Source: Smallanthus sonchifolius
Taxonomy: Eukaryota; Streptophyta; Magnoliopsida; Asterales; Asteraceae
NCBI GenBank assembly: GCA_023525975.1
Contig: CM042032.1
Coordinates: forward strand, 20,156,001 to 20,220,000
Reading direction: 5' to 3'
DNA: 64,000 nucleotides
Shown: in pieces, positions 20,700 to 30,007 of the stretch
Layout of the letters: each line of letters begins with the position of its first letter
Position numbering within the stretch: position 1 is the first letter of the stretch
Made by a program: the position numbers and the translations under genes
Notes under the pieces: model-generated
Seen by the model: the letters and a program-made list of their open reading frames with translations, nothing else
Databases searched by the model: none
What the model was told of the DNA's origin: nothing

Positions 20700-23600
20700 A
20701 TGCAGGGACAACCAAGGAGGACTATCAACAATACATGGTATGTGGATAGTGGTTGCTCTCGACATATGACAGGAAATATCAAATTGCTTGAAGATGTTAA
20801 AAAGATTGATGGAGGTTATGTCGCTTTTGCGGGGAATAAAGGCGGGTACATAACTAGACAGGGAACTTTAAAGAATGATAAAGTCAAATTTGAGAAGGTG
20901 AATTACGTGGAGCAGCTTGAACACAATCTTTTGAGTGTATCACAAGTTTGTGACAAGAAGTTTTCGTTCCATTTTAATGATGCTGAGTGTTATATTCGGA
21001 AACCTGGTTTTGTTATTCCGAAAGAATGGATTCTCATGAAGGCCCCGAGGAGAAATGACACGTATGTCCTTGACATGAGTGTTGCTACTACAACGGATTC
21101 AATTCCAACATGTTTACTCTCCAAGGCGTCGGAATCAGATTCTATTCTGTGGCACAGGAAGCTAGCACACATCAACTATCGGAAGATGAACTACATTGTT
21201 AAGAATGATCTGGTTCTTGGTATTCCGAAGATGAAATTCTCAGTTCCTGATGATTGTATTCCGTGTAAGAAGGGGAAACAACGGAAAAAATCACACAAAT
21301 CTAAATCGACGAATTCTATTGTAACTCCTTTGGAGCTGCTGCATATGGATTTGTTCGGTCCGATTAGTATCAGGAGCATTGGTGGAAAATCGTACTGTTT
21401 GGTAGTAACGGATGATTTCTCTAGATTTTCCTGGGTTAAGTTTCTTTCTACTAAAGCTGAAATCACTGAGTTGGTACAATACTTAATCCTGGGTTTGGAG
21501 AATTTGTTCAATCTGAAGGTCAAAAGAATTAGGAGTGACAATAGCAGCGAATTTAAGAATAGCAAAATGGGCTTATTCTGTCTACAAAAGGGAATTCACC
21601 ATGAATTCAGTGCGCCATATGTTCCTCAACAGAACGGTGTTGCTGAGCGAAAGAACAGGACGTCGGTTGAAACGGCACGCACGATGCTTGCAGATTCTAA
21701 GCTTCCAGATAGTTTTTGGGCTGAAGCTGTGAATACTACGTGTCACGTTTTGAACAGAGTCTTAACTGTCAAGTGACACAACAAGACTTGCTACGAGTTG
21801 CTGAATAATCGAAAGCCGAATCTGGATTATTTACTACCTTTTGGTAATCCTTGCACTCTGTTGAAAGTTCGAGATGTCCCAACAAAATTCAGTGCGAAGG
21901 CTATTGAAGGGATTTTTCTAGGGTATGTTGCCAATTCGACTACCAAGAGGGTTTATAACAAAGAGACGCACCAAGTTGAAGAATGGTTCCATATTGACTG
22001 TTCAAATCGGTCTTTACAAAAAATGGCGATTGGACCAGATTAGGCCTTTGAATATGAATCCTTAGTCAAGTCTTTTCATTTACCTTCTGATATTTCTCCT
22101 GATGAAGCTGATGTTCTCTATGAGTCATGTCAGGATGCACAGCACAATGGCTTTATACCAAATGCAGTTCCACATTCATCGGTTCCATCTACTTCTGCTC
22201 CCGATCCTAATGTTGCTTCTTGTTCAGGACCACAAGATTTAGATAGTGAGGAAGACAATGCTATTTTTCAAGATTCTTCTACTGATCCTTTGTTGGGTGA
22301 TGATTCATTACCTTCGACACAGGATTCGGGGGAGATTCCTACAAATTTAGATTTGGAAATTCCAATTAATCATGGTTTATCTTATCAATCTGATACAACT
22401 CGTGTTGAAGTGTTACAGGTTCCTGAGGTCGCTTCCATCAACGAACTCAAAGATCATCCAGTGACGAATATAATCGGAAATTTGCAGGATGGAGTGAAGA
22501 CATGTTCTCTTGTTGACAATACTTGTTTGTATACATGTATTAAAGATTCTGGTGTTCTTGATGATTGCTCACATTCATGTTTTATATCTCAGGTTGAACC
22601 TAAGAATGTTGAAATGGCTTTAAATGACAACAATTGGATAGAAGCTATGCAGGAAGAACTTGCTCAGTTTGACAAACTTAAGGTTTGGAATCTTGTTGAT
22701 CTTCCAAAGGGTGCGTATCCGATAGGAACAAAATGGGTGTTTAAATGTAAGAAAGACGATCGAGGTGTCGTGGTACGCAACAAGGCAAGATTAGTTGTCC
22801 AGGGCTTCAATCAACAAGAGGGAATTGATTACATCGAGGTTTATGCGCCTGTTGCGAGGCTCGAAGCTATACGGCTGTTTCTAGCTTTTGCTTCTTATAA
22901 AGGTTTTAAGGTGTTTCAATTGGATGTGAAAAGTGCTTTTTTATATGGTAAGGTCAAGGAGGAAGTCTAAGTTTGTCAGCCGCCGGGGTTTGAAGATCCA
23001 CTTCATCCGAATAGGGTTTTCAAGCTTGATAAGGATCTCTATGGTCTTCATCAGGCTCCTCGAGCGTGGTATGAAACATTGTCAACACATCTTTTGGAAA
23101 ATGATTTTGTTCGTGGCAAGATTGACTCGACCTTATTCATAAAGAAATCAGGGGGAGATTACCTACTGGTGCAGATATATGTGGACGATATTATTTTTGG
23201 CTCAACAAATGAAGGGTTATGCAAAGATTTTGAGGGTGTTATGAAATTGAAATTTGAAATGTCAGCTATGGGAGAGTTATCGTTTTTCTTAGGTTTACAA
23301 GTAAATCAAAAGGAAGATGGTTTCTTTATTCATCAGTCCAAGTATGTCAAAGACATCTTGAGCCGGTTCAAGATGGAGGACTGTACCCCATATGATACTC
23401 CTATTCCGGTCAATCATAAGTTGAATTCAGACTCGGATGGAAAAGATGTGGATTGTCGACTTTACAGAGCAATGATTGGATCTCTCATGTACTTAACCGC
23501 TTCAAGGCCAGATATAATGTTCGTTGTGTCCATCTGTTCCAGATTCCAGGCAAAACCAAAGGAATCTCACTTAATAGCTGTGAAAAGAATCTTTCGTTAT

Positions 23601-24122
23601 TTGAAAGAAAAACAAAGATTGGGGCTATGGTATCCTCATGGTTCTAACTTTGATTTCAATGCTTATACTGATTCTGATTTTGGTGGTTGTTGTTTGGACA
23701 GGAAATCTACAACAGGTGGTTGCCAGTTCTTAGGTAATCGACTTGTGTCCTGGCAATGCAAAAAGCAAACCACAGTCTCCATTTCTACATGCGAAGCAGA
23801 ATACATCGCTGCTGCAAGTTGTTGTTCACAGATCTTGTGGATACAACAGCAATTAAGAGATTACGGTTTGAATTTCACAGGAACCCCTATGCTTATTGAT
23901 AATAATGCTACAATGTCTATAACTAATAATCCTGTTAAGCATAGTAAAACAAAGCACATTGAGATTAGATATCATTTCATTCGTGATTGTGTAGAGAAAA
24001 GGTTGATTGAGCTGGTAAAGGTTCACACTGATGATAATTTTGCTGATTTGTTTACCAAGGCATTTGATCGTACCAGGTTTGAATTCCTAATTAAAATGAT
24101 TGGTATGATCAATCCCGAATAA
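20700..24122 (+). pseudogene. Element B pol, one frame with three stops
   Basis: ATG at 20700, 12 bases after the gag stop and in the same frame as the gag end. About 1140 codons in order: protease WYVDSGCSRHMTG; zinc region LWHRKLAHINYRKM and CIPCKKGKQ; integrase Asp in LLHMDLFGPIS, Asp in RIRSDNSSEFKN, Glu in PQQNGVAERKNRT; linker; RT with QLDVKSAFLYGKV and catalytic YVDDIIFGST near 23180; RNase H with YTDSDFGGC, STCEAEYIAA and SKTKHIEIRYHF; end MINPE. Only three in-frame stops: 21774 (TGA), 22041 (TAG) and 22968 (TAA). The least decayed pol in the window. Confidence 0.92.
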
Positions 24123-25530
24123 AAGTTTTTCAAAATCAGATTTTCATGGAAAAAATTTTTAATTTCTTTTATTGCTTTATTACATTTCTGCATTTACATT
24201 TCAGTCAAAAAGTTTTTAATTTATAAAAAGTCAAAACAAATTGAAAAATATAAAATTTGACATCATTAGAGGTTAGAGAAGAAATGATAGTACATCAGTG
24301 ATTAGTTCATTTCACACGACCTTAGTAGACCTTTGATATATGATTGATTAAACTGAGTTGATTTGATCTAAATTTTGAAGTCTGCATAAATGAGAAATGA
24401 TAGTGTTGTGAATACTCTAATCTTTATAATCTGTTTTTAAATTTGTGTATTGTCAATAAACTAGAAGCGTTTTGAAACTAATAGTAGTGTGAAAATTAAA
24501 TATAATATGATTACATCTGTGATTTGAATCCATTATATGCCTGGGTGTGTGTGTAAAAGATCATTATCAGATAAAGAATATATGGTTTTAAAGAATTTCA
24601 TGTGACCAATATCGAATTATATCTTTAGCACAAATTTATTTCAGTTCACTTCACTGCCCATGCCCCTAAAAACATGCAAGGTGTTGTTGAACTAAGATAT
24701 GCTTTCAAAATATGTTGAAACATATATTCGCCCTTGGATCAGTTAGATACATCATCTAGTCTGACTCCAATGAATTTTATCCAGATAATAGTTGGATCCT
24801 CATACCTGAATCTGTTGATTCTCACTATTCAGCCAATTCATTAGAATCTTCTGTTTCTAAATCATCATGATTCTTATATCCTTTGGGATCTGCTTCTATG
24901 CTTGTGCAAAATGAGATAATTTCATCTTGGAAATTGATCTAATCTTAACATAAATTGTATATGTCTTGAAGATAGTGCAAATTATATTTCTGTTTAGCAT
25001 ATATGTGGGGTACACGATGTTTTTCATTAAAATGATATTAAATCACATGAATTTGGAGAATAAACGCTTATAGTTTCAAATCATATAATATTGAAAAAGT
25101 TAAGAATTCATGCTTTATAATTCAAATTCGATATAAATAAAAGAGCATTTCATAACCTGATCTTATTTACTTTGAAATTTATCGCGTATCATTTCAAATA
25201 TTATTCAAATTGAACGAGTTTCATATACTGGAAAAGATACATAAGTACAAGATGAGTTGGATTGTTTCATATCATAGGTTACCCTTGGCTATTGCTAAAA
25301 TGTGTGATGAACTACTCGGATACTGATATGATCTTCTTACTCATGATGTTCATTCAAAAATATGTGTTTCCGCTTGTACAGATAAAAATTCAAAAATATG
25401 TGTTTCCGTTTGTATAGATAAAATTCAAAAAGATTTGTTTTTTATTTTCCAAGAAAATTCTGAACTTTTATTAAAATTGAAAGGTTGAAGTTGGTAAAAT
25501 TTTGTTCAAGGCAAAAGTGAATAGATATTA
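24123..25530 (+). other. Element B spacer between pol and aORF
   Basis: About 1.4 kb without a convincing ORF. Blocks recur in the same order in C, D and F, for example AGAGGAAATGATAGTACATCA, GATCATTATCAGATAAAGAAT, CACTGCCCAT and GGGGTACACGATGT (D and F versions vary slightly). Conserved non-coding DNA of this length suggests regulatory or RNA function. Confidence 0.75.
25345..25432 (+). repeat. Short tandem repeat in the B spacer
   Basis: Two full units and a partial one of about 38 bases around AAAATATGTGTTTCCG and GTACAGATAAA. C carries about four units of the same repeat at 33961-34112. Confidence 0.75.
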
Positions 25531-25750
25531 TGTTCGCCTGTGTACAGTGAAGCGAACTTAATATGTTCGCCTGAGAACAGTGAAGCGAACGTAATATCTT
25601 TGTCTGAGAATGGTGAAGCGAACTTAGCATGTTCGCCGAAGGCTTGTTAAGCAAACTTAACAAGTTCGCCTAAATAAGCGAACTTAATGTGTATAAGGCT
25701 CTTGGCCAAGCGAACTTATCAGTCATCGTCTTCATTGAACAAGCGAACTT
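25531..25750 (+). promoter_or_regulatory. GCGAACTT palindrome cluster and possible promoter upstream of B aORF
   Basis: Six or more modules or half-modules of the GCGAACTT/GTTCGC kind. A weak TATA-like TATAAG is at 25693-25698. The following stretch to the donor at 25842 contains no ATG. Its position matches the clearer TATA-bearing regions of D (54137-54298) and F (60724-60838). Confidence 0.55.
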
Positions 25751-25842
25751 ATCTGAAATTTTTTTCGAAATTTTTAATCTGTGTTGTTGGAATTGTTTGC
25801 CGATTCTGTTATATTCGAAATTGAATTGCGATTCTTTCCAAG

Positions 25843-26317
25843 GTAATTTTGATGTTTTTCGTCCGTTAAATCGTGCGTATTTTGAAGTTTTATTCTCGGA
25901 TTTCATCGCGATGTTGAATCAACTGTTTTGACCTAATTTTTTAATGGAAATATAAAATTGATCATTATAATTGGTTGTTAAGTGATAATCGACCGATGTA
26001 CATTGCTTATTTCATGATTTTAACTCGATTTGCCGAATTTTGAAATTCTGTGTTTGGTATTTGAATCCTCACAAGTTCAGGCGAACTTGTTCCAAGCGAA
26101 TTTGTTTGAAGCGAACTTAGGCGAACTTAATAAGTTCGCCTCTTGCAATACTAAGCGAACTTATTAAGTTCGCCTAGGGTTAGAGGGTATTTGGACTTGT
26201 GAATTTTTTTTGTGTGTTAGAAAAAATTTTTTGTTAAATTTTTTTTTGTTGTTTAAATTTTTTTTAATGTTCGTGTTTGTTATTTTTTTAATGTGATTGT
26301 TGTCCGAATGTTTTCAG
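25843..26317 (+). other. Putative leader intron of B aORF
   Basis: Donor CCAAG|GTAATTTT and acceptor GTTTTCAG directly joined to the aORF ATG (26318). C has the same donor and acceptor. The intron holds upstream ATGs and a second GCGAACTT cluster (26080-26175) that splicing would remove. Confidence 0.6.
26080..26175 (+). repeat. GCGAACTT palindrome cluster inside the B leader intron
   Basis: Includes two nearly perfect modules (GGCGAACTTAATAAGTTCGC and AGCGAACTTATTAAGTTCGC) plus half-modules. Mirrors C at 33280-33410 and, with T/C arms, D at 54833-54917. Confidence 0.88.
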
Positions 26318-29283
26318 ATGGCTCGACGTGTAGAATATAAACATAACCTGGTGGCATTGTTAGATTCTAACATGTCAGAGGCCGTCAATTTTCAAGGAAT
26401 AATCGGATTTCTGAACCGTTCGCGTCTCCATACTGCTTTATCTGCTGATCCTTACATCAGTCTGGTATACATACAACAATTTTGGGATACAGTTCATCAG
26501 GATACGGACGTAGAACCTCATGTTCTTCGTGCCACTGTAAATAATACTGAAATTGCCATATCTGAAGAAACAATTCGTGCTGCTCTTGCTTTGGGTGGTA
26601 ATGCTGAAGATCCGTTGTCATATCTGGGCACTCTTATTATGGGTTGTTTTCAAAGAATGGGTTATCGTGAGAGACAGAATGATACACAAGCTCGTAAAGG
26701 TGGCTTAGTCGGTGAATGGAGATACTTAATGCATGTAATTATTCAATGCATCTCTCCTCGTAAAGCTGGAACTGATGGTTTAAAGATGGCTCTTCAAACT
26801 GCAATGGTGGCTTTAACGTTGAATAAGCGATTCAATTTTGCACTTTACTTCTAACGGGAGATGGTCATGCAAATTAATCCTGCTGAAGGTTAAGGATTTT
26901 TGATGTATCCTCGCTTTATTCAAATGATTCTAAATCATCTTATTCCGGATCTTCCACAACATCCTATAAGATTAACTTTGACTCCTATGTCAAAGCGTAT
27001 CTTTACTGATTGCACGAAGGTGAAACAGCAAAATGCCGCATTGATACCGGTTAATACTCCTTTATTTGGTCACTTAATCAATCCTGATTATGTTGCACCA
27101 CCGAATGACAACTGGTTTCATCCTGATGAAATTTCTCAGATGCAAGGTCCAAATGTTCAACAACAGCAACCACAACAACAACAAGTTCACGTTCCTGTAC
27201 AACAACAAGCTCAAGTTCCTGTACAACCACAAATTCCTATTCCTGAACAAGTTCAAATTCCACAAGTTGAGGTTGAAATACCTATTCATGAACCAGTTCA
27301 AGAAGAGGTCGTTCATGCACATGAACAAGATCTAGGAATGAACATGGATGATTTCGTTGATGACGCTGTGAAATCACCCATTCCTGAAGCTGAAGGGAAT
27401 GTGGTGACTGATGATGAATCTAGTTCAAGCTCAAGTGATACGATCTTACCCGTTACTAAAAGCACTGACTCTGATGCATCTAGGGATTTTTCCTCAGATC
27501 ATTATGAGCGGTTAGCTGCTATTCCACTGGCTAATGCTGGAAAACGCATTAAATCTCAAGCCAGACGACCAAGAAGAAAGTCTGTTCGGGATCCTCCTTC
27601 TGGATCAGTACTTGGAAAAAGATCCTTGGTTGATGAGAGTACTGATTCTGATAGTGACTTCAATCCAGATCCAAAGACTCAAAAGTTAATGTCTGCTTCT
27701 ATAGCTGCTGCTCAATCTCCGTAGGGAGTAGAGGATGCTAATTTTGTTGCTTCCTTGATTATTACTCCTCCAAGATCTAAAGATACATCTCCGGTTATAA
27801 CTCTTGTTCCTCCGGTTATTACTCCTACTGCAAGTCCTTCAATTCCACAATCGCCAGCTGGTCCGCCAAAGCCTTCTGATTCTGAAAGGATTACTTTCCT
27901 TGAATCTCAAATGCTTACACTACAAACACAGGTGAATACTCTTGTTTCTACTGATTCCCAATGACAGCTGGTGATTCAGACTCAAGCTCAACAGATAGCT
28001 GACATGCAAGCATTGGTGTCTAAACTCGTTCAGCGTCTTGACGCTCAGGGGGAGTTGAGGATACACGATACTTGTCACACAGAGTCTATTCAAAGACGTG
28101 ATGATGAAGACAATGATCCTTCTGGTAATATTGAGGGTGATCGTCAATACGCTGACATGAATCCAATATCTAGAGTTCAGGGGGAGTCGACGTCACAATC
28201 TATTGAAGGAAACAAAGATACTTCTGAAGCTAATGAAGAAGTAATTTTATTGTTAGAGTTCTTTGCAGATTCTGAAGAAGAAGAAGAAGCTGAAAAGATA
28301 GCATGTCTTGATGACATTGATGAGTTATTCAATGACAAAGAAGATGATGTGTCAGATAATGAAATAGAAGAAGGAGAGATAGTGGAGATAGAGAAAGGTC
28401 ATGAGAAAGTGACTTATGAAGGCTGTGATGGTTTTAATGTTCCTTATAACTTCATCCAAGATGATGTTATTCCTGAGTTCACTTATGAAGGAATAACTGA
28501 TTCTATGGACTCTTTTGAATACCTCACACTACCTGAAGATACTGCTGATTCTAAGGTTAATACTGATGATGAAAACATTCAATCCAAGAAAGATACTGAA
28601 GCTGATACTACTCACAATCAGAAAGAAAATTATGTGAATAAAGAGAGGTCTGTAGGAAGAATTATAAGCTGGTTTTATGACAATGACTTAAAACTTTTTC
28701 TATTAAAAGATCTGATGGTGTTCAGTACTTAAAGCCGAGGATCAAGTATTTCAATACCTTGCCAAGGTGTGAAATGAATGGTCTAGCTTCAAAACCGCTT
28801 ATTAATAGATCCAAGAATGGTTTAGCTGATGTGATAGCAAATATGATCAAGATAGAAGGTGGTTCGGGAAAGTATGAAAGGTTAAAACCCCATAAAGGAA
28901 GGAGAGTGAAGAACTTAGATAAGAAGACTGGGAAAGTGACCTGGAATTACAAGTATAAACCAGTACATGCTGTACACAAGATACCATTGAAGACGATTCC
29001 TCAAGATTTCCTTGGGAATATGAAATGGTGGTATGTCGATGTTAATACTGGTGAAGCGAGGATTGAAGATAAAGACAATAAGGTCATTGTGTGTTTCTTT
29101 GACGCAATGAATCTTATCAATTTTTCAAAGAAAGATCAGAGGACGTTGAAAAAGAATGAGATAATGTTCACTGATGAATGGAAAGAACAAGGATTACAGT
29201 ACAAGAGAGTTTTGGAGATATGCAGAAGATATGGAGTGCATGCAGGAAGCAGACTACCGAATAATTGGAAGAGCTCATTATAA
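26318..29283 (+). pseudogene. Element B additional ORF (aORF) downstream of pol
   Basis: About 990 codons starting MARRVEYKHN. Visible parts: an N-terminal helical domain to about residue 260 (FLNRSRLHTALSADPYIS, QFWDTV, ISEETIRAAL, EWRYLMHVIIQCIS, LFGHLINPDYVAP); Gln/Pro-rich and acidic Ser-rich stretches; basic KRIKSQARRPRRKSVRD; a heptad segment (RITFLESQMLTLQTQVNTLV); an acidic region; and a basic C-terminal domain with MKWWYVDVNTGEA and INFSKKDQRTL. Stops near 26852, 26891, 27722 and 27962 and a frameshift near 28700. No signal peptide or membrane segment, so not an envelope glycoprotein by sequence. I recall database relatives called longin-like in Tanacetum, a label I cannot verify. 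Function unknown. Confidence 0.8.
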
Positions 29284-29313
29284 AGACAGAAGACTGAAGA
29301 TCAAGCTATTGTC

Positions 29314-29322
29314 AAGGGGGAG
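29314..29322 (+). other. Polypurine tract of element B
   Basis: AAGGGGGAG ending two bases before the 3' LTR (29325). Similar GGGGGAG tracts occur earlier in the aORF and in pol. Confidence 0.88.
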
Positions 29323-29324
29323 TC

Positions 29325-29546
29325 TGTTAGGACATAGTTTGTAATGACAAAAGCTTGTAATAGTTTAGATCTTATGTCTTTATTTTTTTCTTATGTAAAA
29401 GTAACTAAGTGTTTATGCAAGTTTACCTAGAGGCGAACTTGTTAAGTTCGCCTGGTCTAACAGAGGCGAACTTAATAAGTTCGCTTAAGTCTATCTGAGG
29501 CGAACTTGTTAAGTTCGCTTAATCTGTTAGAGGCGAACTTAATAAG
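29325..29546 (+). repeat. Element B 3' LTR, first part
   Basis: 222 bases from TGTTAGGACATAG to the C insertion. The last bases ATAAG (29542-29546) are the left copy of the C target duplication and lie in the centre and right arm of a GCGAACTT palindrome. The LTR resumes at 51577. Confidence 0.95.
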
Positions 29547-29966
29547 TGTAGGTCCTCATGGCGCGTCTACGGATCGATCTCGTGATAAGACGTGACGTTT
29601 ACTCGGAGTGCGGAATCCAACGAGTCAACGTTTATACGCATAAAATACAAAGCAAACAATCAAGTAAATAAACTTCTCAATTCGTATTCCAATCACAATG
29701 ATGTTTACAGACTCAATCTGATCTCTCTGGTTTGTTCTCGTTCGATCACTTACTGACTCTGTAAACACACATATATATAAGTTCGCCTCAGTTATACCTA
29801 AGCGAACTTATTAAGTTCACCTCTGATAGACCAGGCGAACTTAACAAGTTCGCCTCTAGGCTATACTTGTAAAACACTTAAGACTTTTGACATTTACATA
29901 ACAAAAACATAAAGACATAAAATCTAACTATTACAAGCTTTTGTCATTACAATCTATGTCCTAACA
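29547..29966 (-). repeat. Element C 3' LTR
   Basis: On the minus strand it starts TGTTAGGACATAGATTG (29966) and ends GAGGACCTACA (29547). It contains the GCGAACTT cluster (29779-29865) and a minus-strand TATA-like ATATATA at 29771-29780 abutting the last module. The reverse complement of GTCAAGGGGGAGTC, the polypurine tract, is at 29967-29980. Confidence 0.95.
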
Positions 29967-30007
29967 GACTCCCCCTTGACAATAGCTTGATCTTCAGTCT
30001 TCAGTCT

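Noticed and set aside
26318..26854. aORF as a real synaptobrevin/longin vesicle protein
   Set aside because: No SNARE helix with its central Arg and no C-terminal membrane anchor. The label is probably an automatic transfer.
27074..27335. Minus and plus ORFs rich in Leu/Asn over the Gln-rich part of B aORF (and 32090-32387 in C)
   Set aside because: Out-of-frame readings of CAA repeats in the real aORF.
26318..29283. aORF as a retroviral-type envelope gene
   Set aside because: Its position after pol invites that idea, but no signal peptide, membrane segment, cleavage site or Cys pattern is visible in any of the four copies.
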